A stretch of 13,421 nucleotides of DNA. Origin: JAFGVL01 sp031553685 (GTDB lineage Bacteria > Bacteroidota > Bacteroidia > Bacteroidales > Paludibacteraceae). The notes under the pieces were generated by a model that did not search any database, was not told where the DNA came from, and was given only the letters and a program-made list of their open reading frames with translations. The stretch is taken from assembly GCA_031553685.1 (NCBI GenBank), contig JAVBLE010000038.1, positions 1-13,421 on the forward strand. Reading direction: 5' to 3'. Every line of letters begins with the position of its first letter. Position 1 is the first letter of the stretch. This document shows, one piece after another, positions 7,737 to 13,421 of the stretch. The position numbers and the translations under genes were made by a program.

Positions 7737-7961
7737 CCCTTCTTCATACAATGTATCAGGGCAGAAATCAGCACCGTTATCCCAAGTAATTGTTCCAAAA
7801 GCAAGATGTACAGTTGCAAATTGTTTCAAATCTTGTAATTCTTTAAAAATACCCATTGTCAAATAGGGTTTTACATCAAATTGTTTATGCTCTCCGGTAT
7901 CAAAAGTCAGCAATAGTTGATAATCGGCAAGCGGACTAACAGAGGTTACTCGCGGATTCAT
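7731..7961 (-). CDS. DUF2442 domain protein
   Basis: A 76-residue protein covering the whole DUF2442 family. It starts NPRVTSVSPLADYQLLLTFDTGE, has FDVKPYL at 28-34, and ends with the conserved ITWDNGADFCPDTLYEE (58-74). Members are small, probably single-domain cytoplasmic proteins of unknown function, often found beside DUF4160 genes; the pair looks like a toxin-antitoxin-type or other two-component module, but that is inference. It starts 6 bp after the DUF4160 stop codon, so the two are co-translated. Its last codons overlap the hisA relic, suggesting that its end was set at the insertion junction. Confidence 0.85.
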   Translation of the reverse strand: MNPRVTSVSPLADYQLLLTFDTGEHKQFDVKPYLTMGIFKELQDLKQFATVHLAFGTITWDNGADFCPDTLYEEGK

Positions 7962-7967
7962 AACTTT

Positions 7968-8237
7968 TTATTTTAATGGTTCGATTTGAAAAATTCGCTC
8001 ACCGGCAATCACCAACTCCCAATCGGCAAGTAATTCGTCTTTATGTATTACTATCCAAGCATCTACCAATTTTCTTTTGTTTATAGGAATTTCTCCTTCC
8101 AATACCGATCCATCAAGGATAGACACAACCATTTCATATTCTTGGTATTTCACATGAATGTGTGGAATATGGTGTTTCCGATTATCAAAATAATACATAT
8201 TGATAATGATTCCATAAAACATTGAAAGTATTGCCAT
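7968..8237 (-). CDS. DUF4160 domain protein
   Basis: An 89-residue protein of the DUF4160 family. It has the N-terminal FYGIIINMYYFDNRKHHIPH pattern (7-26), the histidine cluster H22, H23, H26, H28, the EYEMVVSILDGSVLEGEIP core (33-51) and the C-terminal DELLADWELVIAGE (67-80). The histidines could bind metal, but the family has no established activity. It starts one base after the hisA stop codon (TAAGATG), so it is translationally coupled to hisA. Together with DUF2442 it forms a two-gene insert inside the histidine operon. Confidence 0.87.
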   Translation of the reverse strand: MAILSMFYGIIINMYYFDNRKHHIPHIHVKYQEYEMVVSILDGSVLEGEIPINKRKLVDAWIVIHKDELLADWELVIAGERIFQIEPLK

Positions 8238-8238
8238 C

Positions 8239-8958
8239 TTATAAAAACCTTTTCAAGTTGTCTAATTTTATTTTTCCTTCGTAAATGGCTTTACCGAAAA
8301 TAACAGCCGGCACACGGGCTTCTTCCAATTCTTCAATATCTTGAATGGAGCTTACGCCCCCACTTGCAATCAGATATAAATCGGGATATTGATTTAATAT
8401 TTTCCGGTATAAATCAACCGAAGGACCTTGCAACATGCCATCTTTGGCTATGTCGGTACAAATAACTTTGTACACTCCTTTGCGTTTGAACTTGCCGATA
8501 AACGGCAACAGCTCTTGATTGGTAATCTCTGTCCAACCGGAAACGGCGAGTTTTTCGTTTTTTACATCAGCGCCCAAAATAATGCGTTCGCCACCATATT
8601 GCTTTACCCACGAAAGGAATATTTCTTCATTTTTAATCGCTATACTACCGCCTGTAACCATCGACGCTCCGCTATTAAAAGCAATACGAAGGTCTTCGTC
8701 GGATTTTAGCCCACCGCCGAAATCGACTTCGAGCGAAGTGTTGAGCACAATGTTTTCCAATACTTTATGGTTGACAATGTGTTGCGCTTTGGCTCCGTCT
8801 AAATCGACTAAATGAAGGCGACGAATTCCGGCTGCTTCAAATTGTTTGGCTACTTCGAGCGGATTTTCATTGTAAACAGTCTTTTGCGCATAATCGCCTT
8901 GCGAAAGGCGTACACACTTACCATCTATCAAATCTATTGCAGGAATTATCTCTATCAT
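8239..8958 (-). CDS. hisA: Phosphoribosylformimino-5-aminoimidazole carboxamide ribotide isomerase
   Basis: A 239-residue TIM-barrel enzyme catalysing the fourth step of histidine synthesis, the Amadori rearrangement of ProFAR to PRFAR. The N-terminus MIEIIPAIDLIDGKCVRLSQGDY holds the catalytic aspartate (D9). HLVDLDGA, FGGGLKS, the second catalytic region LGADVKNEKLAVSGW, and the phosphate loops IASGGVSS and VIFGKAIYEGK follow in the usual order. The start is set at the ATG at 8958. A TTG six codons upstream would lie inside the -7 promoter box, and HisA normally begins at this methionine. It is the first gene of the operon. hisH is not upstream and hisF is not downstream. Confidence 0.94.
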   Translation of the reverse strand: MIEIIPAIDLIDGKCVRLSQGDYAQKTVYNENPLEVAKQFEAAGIRRLHLVDLDGAKAQHIVNHKVLENIVLNTSLEVDFGGGLKSDEDLRIAFNSGASMVTGGSIAIKNEEIFLSWVKQYGGERIILGADVKNEKLAVSGWTEITNQELLPFIGKFKRKGVYKVICTDIAKDGMLQGPSVDLYRKILNQYPDLYLIASGGVSSIQDIEELEEARVPAVIFGKAIYEGKIKLDNLKRFL

Positions 8959-8973
8959 GGATTTTTTGTTGGA

Positions 8974-9003
8974 CAAAAATACGGTTTTTTGTTGGTTTTA
9001 CAA
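8974..9003 (-). promoter_or_regulatory. Promoter of the hisA operon
   Basis: On the minus strand 8981-8974 reads TATTTTTG (TAnnTTTG, exact), and 9003-9001 reads TTG, with 19 bases between. This is the textbook Bacteroidota -33/-7 arrangement. Transcription would start near 8967, leaving a leader of only about ten bases before the hisA ATG at 8958, with no Shine-Dalgarno sequence. Confidence 0.65.
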
Positions 9004-9023
9004 TAATGAAATTACATTGTTGT

Positions 9024-9057
9024 ATGGGCGTTGCATGCAACGCTTCTACATGCCCCT
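9024..9057. repeat. Perfect 16-bp palindrome between dnaX and the hisA promoter
   Basis: GCGTTGCATGCAACGC at 9028-9043 is a perfect palindrome. It is flanked by ATGGGC on the left and ATGCCCCTAT on the right, which could extend or compete with the stem. It lies just after the dnaX stop codon. No T-tract follows on the minus strand, so it is a weak intrinsic terminator at best. It could be a REP-type element or a protein-binding site. Confidence 0.6.
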
Positions 9058-10765
9058 ATTCTACTTCTAACCCCAATTCCGAAGCCAAACGGCGAAAATC
9101 AGGATTTTCGTTTATCAGCTCCTCAAAACGGTCGGAAGCAAAAAGCACTTTGCCATCGTCTTTCGTTTCATCAATACGAACTTGCATTTGCAAATTGTCA
9201 TTTTGGAGATTATCGCTCAGATATTTCAAAATATTCTCACGGTTATTTTCGAGCGAATCCTTTTGGAATGAGTTAACCACAACCACCTCAAAAGCAAGTT
9301 CCGATTGTAATATCGGAAAATTGGGCTGCATGGCTTGCAAAAGGAAAGTATCGTCCTCAATGGTAGCAATAAATGCTTTCCATGCCTGCGAAAGTTGTTG
9401 TTGTGTAAAAGTTGTGCTGCGTTTTGCGGCAGCCGTTTGTGCTGTCGTTGCTTCGGTTGCAGGCTTGGCATTATTTATTGAGATGGAGCGCGGCATGGTG
9501 TGTGTAACCGGTTTAGGCACAGCGGACGGCGCAACCGCTACCAATTGTGGAGCCGACGCTATAGGCTGTGGAGCAACCAATTGCGGCGACTCTTTCTTTT
9601 CTTCGGGCGAAAATATTTTTTGAATTACAACCGGTTCGTCATCGGCAGAAGGGATTACATCATTTTTTTTTTGTCCGATTAATTGACATAACCGGATAAG
9701 TGTGATTTCGACCAACAGGCGTTTGTTTTTACTTTGCCGGTAGTCGAGATCACAGTCGTTGGTTATTTTCAACGCTTTATAAAGAAAATTGACCTCGCAG
9801 GCAGCCGCTTGTTTCTGATACGACGCCCCGATAGATGAACCAACTTCAAGTAACTCTACTGTTTTAGGGTCTTTACACACAAGCACATCGCGCAAGTGAG
9901 CCGCCAACCCCGAAGTGAAATGTCCGCCTTCAAATCCCTTACTCAAAATCTCATTGAAAATCATCAGTGATTCGGGTACATTTCCACTCAAAAAAGCATC
10001 GACCAAACGGAAATAATAATCGTAATCGAGCACATTAAGGTTTTCGATCACATCTTTGTAGGTGATATTCGTGCCACAAAAGCTCACCACTTGGTCGAAA
10101 ATGGAAAGGGCATCGCGCATACCGCCGTCACTTTTTTGCGCAATAATATTAAGCGCTTCGGGCTCGGCAGTGATTCCTTCTTTTTGCGCTACATATTGAA
10201 GATGTGCCACCGTGTCGGAAATACTGATTCGGTTAAAATCGTAAATTTGGCAACGCGATAAAATGGTCGGAATGATTTTATGCTTTTCGGTTGTGGCGAG
10301 AATAAAAATAGCGTGTGCAGGTGGTTCTTCGAGCGTTTTCAGAAATGCATTGAAAGCGGCTTGCGACAACATGTGTACCTCATCGATGATATATACGCTG
10401 TATTTCCCGATTTGTGGTGGAATGCGCACTTGGTCAATCAAAGAACGAATATCTTCCACCGAATTGTTGGAAGCAGCATCCAGTTCGTGAATGCTGTACG
10501 AACGCTGCTCATTGAACGACACACAAGATTCGCAAGCGTTGCAAGCTTCGTGCTCCTCAGTAAGGTTTTGGCAGTTTATTGTTTTGGCAAAGATACGGGC
10601 ACAGGTAGTTTTCCCAACTCCACGCGGTCCACAAAACAGGTAAGCATGTGCCAAATGATTAGTGGCAATAGCATTTTTGAGTGTGGTTACCAATGCGTGT
10701 TGTCCCACCACCGACCGAAAGGTGGATGGACGATATTTTAATGCCGAAACAATGAAGTTTTCCAT
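9056..10765 (-). CDS. dnaX: DNA polymerase III subunit gamma/tau
   Basis: A 569-residue clamp-loader ATPase subunit that assembles the replicative holoenzyme. Walker A is GPRGVGKT (46-53). The zinc ligands are C65, C75, C78 and C81 (CNACESC). Walker B is IIDEVH (126-131), sensor 1 ATTE (157-160), and the arginine-finger motif SRC 170-172. Domain III runs to about residue 365, followed by a proline/alanine-rich linker and a tau-specific C-terminal domain. At the domain III/linker boundary the coding strand has A10 (9672-9663), reading CAA AAA AAA AAT GAT. A one-base shift either way gives an immediate stop, so a gamma-like product of about 368 residues is plausible. Its own promoter was not identified; the 120-bp spacer upstream is a palindrome. 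Confidence 0.95.
   Translation of the reverse strand: MENFIVSALKYRPSTFRSVVGQHALVTTLKNAIATNHLAHAYLFCGPRGVGKTTCARIFAKTINCQNLTEEHEACNACESCVSFNEQRSYSIHELDAASNNSVEDIRSLIDQVRIPPQIGKYSVYIIDEVHMLSQAAFNAFLKTLEEPPAHAIFILATTEKHKIIPTILSRCQIYDFNRISISDTVAHLQYVAQKEGITAEPEALNIIAQKSDGGMRDALSIFDQVVSFCGTNITYKDVIENLNVLDYDYYFRLVDAFLSGNVPESLMIFNEILSKGFEGGHFTSGLAAHLRDVLVCKDPKTVELLEVGSSIGASYQKQAAACEVNFLYKALKITNDCDLDYRQSKNKRLLVEITLIRLCQLIGQKKNDVIPSADDEPVVIQKIFSPEEKKESPQLVAPQPIASAPQLVAVAPSAVPKPVTHTMPRSISINNAKPATEATTAQTAAAKRSTTFTQQQLSQAWKAFIATIEDDTFLLQAMQPNFPILQSELAFEVVVVNSFQKDSLENNRENILKYLSDNLQNDNLQMQVRIDETKDDGKVLFASDRFEELINENPDFRRLASELGLEVE
9661..9673 (-). promoter_or_regulatory. Candidate slippage / frameshift site in dnaX
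   Basis: Ten consecutive A residues on the coding strand span codons Q365-N368. Adding one A (or a -1 ribosomal shift) reads AAA AAA AAA TGA. Losing one A (or a +1 shift) reads AAA AAA ATG ATG TAA. Both give a protein ending at domain III. No upstream Shine-Dalgarno-like stimulator or strong downstream hairpin is visible, which favours transcriptional slippage over a stimulated ribosomal frameshift. Confidence 0.6.
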
Positions 10766-10773
10766 AAAAAATA

Positions 10774-10885
10774 TTAATTAGCAAATTAGCATATTTGATA
10801 ATTTGCAAATGAAATACAAAAAATCAACTTAAAAACAGACTATTTCATTTACAAATTTGCTAATTAGCTCATTTGCAAATTGCAT
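10774..10885. repeat. Long AT-rich inverted repeat between the exonuclease gene and dnaX
   Basis: 10800-10816 and 10841-10857 are reverse complements at 16 of 17 positions (AATTTGCAAATGAAATA). Further out, AATTAGCAAATT (10776-10787) and AATTTGCTAATT (10854-10865) are also complementary. The words AATTAGC and ATTTGCAAAT recur throughout. The element begins directly after the exonuclease stop codon and fills nearly the whole spacer. It could be the terminator of the ugd operon; no clear dnaX promoter is visible in it. Confidence 0.8.
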
Positions 10886-11620
10886 TTAGTTTCCGTTTGA
10901 TATTCTTTCTTGCGGAATAACTGGTTTTCCTACAAAACGCAACAGGATTTGCGCCGTTGTTGCCACATCTTTTTCACAATAAACAGAAATGCGTTTCAGG
11001 TTCTTTTCCTTGTAATATACGCCTGCCACCTGACTTCCGTCAATATCGTCTTTTGGCGTTGGAATACCGAAGATGGCTGCTAACAGTTTGAGCGAGGTAT
11101 AATTTTTAAAATCACCGAATTTCCATAATTCTAATGTATCCAACAATTGCACTTCCCAGGGTTTTTTGCCTGCTATGCGCAACATGGGCGGTAATGAGAG
11201 CCCATTTACCAACATGCGGCGACAAAGATACGGCACATCAAATTCTTTAATATTATGTCCGCAAAGAGAGTGTGTAGAAAAGTTTTTAATCAACATAGAT
11301 GAAAACTCGGCTAACAAAACTTTTTCATCGTCTCCACAAAAGGACTTGGTGCGAAAACACATTTCACCATTTTGATAAAAAATAAATCCGACCGAAATAC
11401 AAACCACTTTGCCGAATTCGGCGTAAATACCTGCTCCGTTTTCGAAGCATTCGGCAGGTGTCCATTCAATTGGATAGCGCTCGGGGCTTCGGGCTTGCAG
11501 GGCATGTGCCTTCTCAGTCCAAAGGTGTGCCATTTCATCCGGCAAATCGGCAAAATTGCCTACTTGCGGAACAGTTTCTATATCGAGAAACAGGATTTTA
11601 TCTAATTGGATATCTAACAC
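10886..11620 (-). CDS. Predicted 3'-5' exonuclease related to the PolB proofreading domain (DEDDy)
   Basis: A 244-residue single-domain nuclease of the family described as a predicted 3'-5' exonuclease related to the PolB exonuclease domain. Exo I is FLDIET (D13, E15), Exo II is GHNIKEFDVPYL (D128), and Exo III is YCEKD (Y214, D218). All four DEDD acidic residues and the tyrosine of the DEDDy subclass are therefore present. There is no polymerase domain. The likely substrate is single-stranded DNA or RNA 3' ends, and the role is probably DNA repair or replication-associated trimming. The start is GTG at 11620, chosen because no ATG is in frame nearby and Exo I follows at once. It lies 12 bp after ugd and is probably co-transcribed with it, although the two functions look unrelated. 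Confidence 0.87.
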   Translation of the reverse strand: MLDIQLDKILFLDIETVPQVGNFADLPDEMAHLWTEKAHALQARSPERYPIEWTPAECFENGAGIYAEFGKVVCISVGFIFYQNGEMCFRTKSFCGDDEKVLLAEFSSMLIKNFSTHSLCGHNIKEFDVPYLCRRMLVNGLSLPPMLRIAGKKPWEVQLLDTLELWKFGDFKNYTSLKLLAAIFGIPTPKDDIDGSQVAGVYYKEKNLKRISVYCEKDVATTAQILLRFVGKPVIPQERISNGN

Positions 11621-11632
11621 GATGAAAAAGAT

Positions 11633-12973
11633 TTATTTTTTTGAATTACTTCCGATACAATAATAATCTATTTCTGCTGCTTTTAAATCAGTAACATCAT
11701 AAATATTCCGTCCATCGAAAACGACGGCTTGCTTCATCGATTTTTTGATTACTTCCCAACTTGGCAGGCGGAATTCTTTCCATTCGGTTACTACTAAAAG
11801 AGCATCAGCATTGAGCGTAGCATCATACATGTCGGCTGCTAAATGTACTTTGTCATTCAAGTTGGGTTGGCTCAATTTCCGTTGAGTTTCGGGCATCGCT
11901 ACGGGGTCAAATGCCCGGATATTACAACCTGCTTCGATTAGTTTCTCTATCAAGACAAAAGCCGGTGCTTCACGAATATCGTCAGTCTCAGGTTTAAATG
12001 CAAGCCCCCAAAGTGCAATGGTTTTTCCGGCAAGATTCCCATTGAAATGCTTAGATAATTTATCAAAAAGAATTTCTTTTTGTTTATCATTCACCGCCTC
12101 GACTGCTCGAAGCACCTGCATATCATACCCGTTTGTATCGGCAGTTTTGATCAATGCTTTTATATCTTTCGGGAAACATGATCCTCCATATCCGCAGCCC
12201 GGATACAGGAATTTAGTTCCTATGCGCGAATCACTCCCAATACCCTTGCGCACCATATTTACATCAGCTCCGACAATTTCGCACAAGTTGGCTATGTCAT
12301 TCATAAAGCTGATGCGGGTGGCGAGCATGGCATTTGCTGCATATTTAGTCATTTCGGCAGAAGGAATATCCATAAAGATAACCCTGAAATTATTGAGCAA
12401 AAACGGACGATACAATTTAGTTACCAGTTCTTTGGCTCGTTCGCTTTCGACGCCTACTACTACACGGTCGGGACTCATGAAATCTTTTACGGCTGCTCCT
12501 TCTTTTAAAAATTCAGGGTTCGAAGCTACATCAAAATCAATCGACACACCTCGCTTGTCCAATTCTTCCTGAATGGCTTTTTTTACCAATGCTGCCGTGC
12601 CCACAGGAACGGTGCTTTTGGTTATGAGTAGGGTGTATTTATTAATATTTCGCCCAACGGTGCGGGCTACTTCGAGTACATATTTGAGGTCGGCGCTGCC
12701 GTCTTCGTCGGGCGGAGTACCTACGGCGCTGAAAACGACTTCGACATCGTGCAGGCAGTCGGTCAGGTCGGACACAAAGTGCAACCGTCCTGCTTTTTGA
12801 TTGCGGCAAACCATTTCTTCCAATCCGGGTTCGTAGATGGGTATAATGCCGTTTTTCAACGATTCTATTTTTTTTGTATCAATATCTACACAAGTTACAT
12901 CTACACCCATTTCGGCAAAGCATGTGCCGGTAACAAGCCCTACATATCCGGTGCCTACAATCGCTATTTTCAT
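11633..12973 (-). CDS. ugd: UDP-glucose 6-dehydrogenase
   Basis: A 446-residue cytoplasmic enzyme that oxidises UDP-glucose twice with NAD to give UDP-glucuronate, a precursor of capsule and other surface glycans. The N-terminal Rossmann domain starts KIAIVGTGYVGLVTGTCFAE (2-21). ITKSTVPVGT (117-126) and NPEFLKEG (152-159) follow. The active-site motif is YPGCGYGGSCFPKD (257-270) with catalytic C266. The C-terminal NAD-sugar domain has WGLAFKPETDDIREAP. Length and motifs fit UGD; UDP-N-acetylmannosamine dehydrogenase (WecC type) is less likely because of the NPEFLKEG and GCGYGGSCFPKD signatures. Transcription probably starts at the -7 box 29 bp upstream. It may serve the glycan cluster at 1840-6221. 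Confidence 0.95.
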   Translation of the reverse strand: MKIAIVGTGYVGLVTGTCFAEMGVDVTCVDIDTKKIESLKNGIIPIYEPGLEEMVCRNQKAGRLHFVSDLTDCLHDVEVVFSAVGTPPDEDGSADLKYVLEVARTVGRNINKYTLLITKSTVPVGTAALVKKAIQEELDKRGVSIDFDVASNPEFLKEGAAVKDFMSPDRVVVGVESERAKELVTKLYRPFLLNNFRVIFMDIPSAEMTKYAANAMLATRISFMNDIANLCEIVGADVNMVRKGIGSDSRIGTKFLYPGCGYGGSCFPKDIKALIKTADTNGYDMQVLRAVEAVNDKQKEILFDKLSKHFNGNLAGKTIALWGLAFKPETDDIREAPAFVLIEKLIEAGCNIRAFDPVAMPETQRKLSQPNLNDKVHLAADMYDATLNADALLVVTEWKEFRLPSWEVIKKSMKQAVVFDGRNIYDVTDLKAAEIDYYCIGSNSKK

Positions 12974-13001
12974 TTCGTATTAAATATTTTCTAAAAGATT
13001 A

Positions 13002-13027
13002 CAAAGATAATTATCCTGAACGAACAA
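13002..13027 (-). promoter_or_regulatory. Candidate ugd promoter
   Basis: On the minus strand 13009-13002 reads TATCTTTG, an exact TAnnTTTG -7 box. The nearest TTG is at 13027-13025, only 15 bases upstream and closer than the usual 19-21, so the -33 element is uncertain. The ugd ATG lies 29 bases downstream of the box. The tandem array begins directly upstream of this promoter. Confidence 0.5.
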
Positions 13028-13039
13028 AAGAAAAGTTTC

Positions 13040-13260
13040 ACCAAAAAGGTCGGTATATTGAGTAAATTGGTCGGTGCATCGACCGGAGAGGATGGCATGC
13101 CGGGCAAAAAGGTCGGAATTTTGACCAAAAGGGTCGGAGTGCCGGGCAAAATGGTCGACACATTGAGTAAAAAGACCGGAATACTGACCAAAAAGACCGG
13201 TGCACCGGGAAAATTGGTCGGCATAGCGACCAAAAAGGTCGGAATGCCGACCTTTTACGG
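13040..13260. repeat. 21-bp tandem repeat array, ten copies plus a partial one
   Basis: Ten consecutive 21-bp units at 13040-13249 follow the consensus ACCAAAAAGGTCGGAATGCCG with many substitutions, mainly at the unit start (ACC, GGC, AGT) and at the six bases before the next unit. A partial unit follows at 13250-13260. Units contain GGTCGG and often end in CGACC or CCGACC, giving repeated small dyads; CCGGTGCACCGG at 13197-13208 is a perfect palindrome. Because the period is a multiple of three and the unit lacks stops, several frames stay open on both strands, and the plus-strand frame would read as heptads such as TKKVGIL. No ATG or leader supports translation. Confidence 0.9.
13233..13256. 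terminator. Perfect 10-bp hairpin ending the tandem array
   Basis: AAAAGGTCGG (13233-13242), loop AATG, and CCGACCTTTT (13247-13256) form a perfect stem with a four-base loop and short T stretches on either strand. It could act as a bidirectional terminator insulating ugd from the insertion sequence. The T-tracts are short, so this is a moderate call. Confidence 0.4.
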
Positions 13261-13302
13261 GTCTGTTCATTAAACTGTGTGGGTCTGTTCATTAAACTGT
13301 GT
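13259..13302. repeat. Two tandem copies of an insertion-sequence end
   Basis: A 22-bp sequence beginning GGGTCTGTTCATTAAACTG occurs twice without a gap, at 13259-13280 and 13281-13302. The pattern GTCTGT...ACTGTGTcaa resembles the terminal inverted repeats of IS256-family elements, and the transposase start lies 53 bp to the right. The right-hand copy is presumably the true left end; the first is an extra copy. Confidence 0.65.
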
Positions 13303-13421
13303 CAACGGGGAAAGGTAAAAAAGAATAATTTTACAACCCTAACACAGACAAAAGAATGGACAACAAAGAATTTAATTACAATAACTTTGAGCAAGAAGCC
13401 ATCGAACAACTTCGTCAAGGC
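13281..13421 (+). mobile_element. Left end of an IS256-family insertion sequence (partial)
   Basis: The element begins at the second copy of the end repeat and runs off the right edge. It contains the terminal repeat, a short leader and the first 22 codons of a transposase. The right end and target-site duplication are outside the window, so completeness and activity cannot be judged. Confidence 0.6.
13356..13421 (+). CDS. IS256-family (Mutator-type) transposase, N-terminal fragment
   Basis: The first 22 residues, MDNKEFNYNNFEQEAIEQLR and two more, run to the window edge without a stop. They match the usual start of Bacteroidota IS256-family DDE transposases, which begin with an (M)xxKEFNxxxF...A(I/L)xxLxxG segment before the catalytic domain. 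The catalytic residues lie outside the window. The family assignment rests on this short stretch and on the adjacent terminal-repeat-like sequence. Confidence 0.65.
   Translation, partial: MDNKEFNYNNFEQEAIEQLRQG

Noticed and set aside
8959..8976. Longer hisA start at TTG
   Set aside because: It would place the start inside an exact -7 promoter box, and HisA proteins begin at the downstream methionine.
8937..9623. 228-residue plus-strand reading frame opposite dnaX
   Set aside because: It is a low-complexity Ser/Cys-rich translation antisense to a clearly coding region of dnaX, with no recognisable family.
10280..10741. 153-residue plus-strand reading frame opposite the dnaX ATPase domain
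   Set aside because: It is antisense shadow of the highly conserved Walker A/B and zinc region of dnaX.
12018..12572. 184-residue plus-strand reading frame opposite ugd
   Set aside because: It is the complement of conserved ugd codons, and the protein resembles no family I know.
13040..13260. Overlapping small proteins on both strands in the repeat region
   Set aside because: The 21-bp period is a multiple of three and the unit lacks stop codons, so several frames stay open automatically. Starts are non-ATG or arbitrary and no leader is seen.
13040..13260. CRISPR array
   Set aside because: Units are contiguous 21-bp repeats with no unique spacers, and no cas genes are present.

Overview
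The window reads as a chromosomal segment of a Bacteroidota bacterium, probably order Bacteroidales. The evidence is the protein families (MenA, fused HisIE, a DUF7033-type deacetylase, a PolB-like DEDDy exonuclease), the rarity of Shine-Dalgarno sequences, and promoter boxes of the TAnnTTTG / TTG type. I name no genus. Apart from two genes at the left end and a transposase start at the right end, everything is coded on the minus strand.

Layout. 1-244 is a leader region with weak promoter-like boxes. 245-1866 (+) is a two-gene unit: an exported LolA-like protein, then menA. 1840-6221 (-) is an AT-rich surface-glycan cluster, transcribed as deacetylase-like protein, radical SAM enzyme, GT4 and GT2 glycosyltransferase. 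6309-6995 (-) is ftsE. 7074-8958 (-) is a broken-up histidine operon, hisA -> DUF4160 -> DUF2442 -> hisIE, with a good promoter in front of hisA. 9056-10765 (-) is dnaX. 10886-12973 (-) is ugd followed by a 3'-5' exonuclease. 12974-13355 has no gene but holds the ugd promoter, ten copies of a 21-bp tandem repeat and a doubled insertion-sequence end. 13356-13421 (+) is the start of an IS256-family transposase that runs off the window.

How the genes work together. ugd (UDP-glucuronate supply) and the glycan cluster point to cell-surface polysaccharide. HisA and HisIE are histidine-biosynthesis steps. DnaX and the exonuclease belong to DNA replication or repair. MenA belongs to menaquinone synthesis.

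The most interesting signals are these. (1) dnaX carries a run of ten A at codons 365-368, with stop codons immediately after it in both alternative frames; this is the layout of a slippage site making a short gamma-like subunit. (2) A diverged copy of the 3' end of hisA lies after the DUF4160-DUF2442 pair, as if the pair was inserted at the end of hisA, where hisF often lies in relatives. (3) Several spacers are filled by palindromes built from short repeated words, three of them starting at or next to the upstream stop codon. (4) The 21-bp tandem array abuts a doubled IS end. Two likely TTG-start artefacts (hisA, ftsE) are corrected here.
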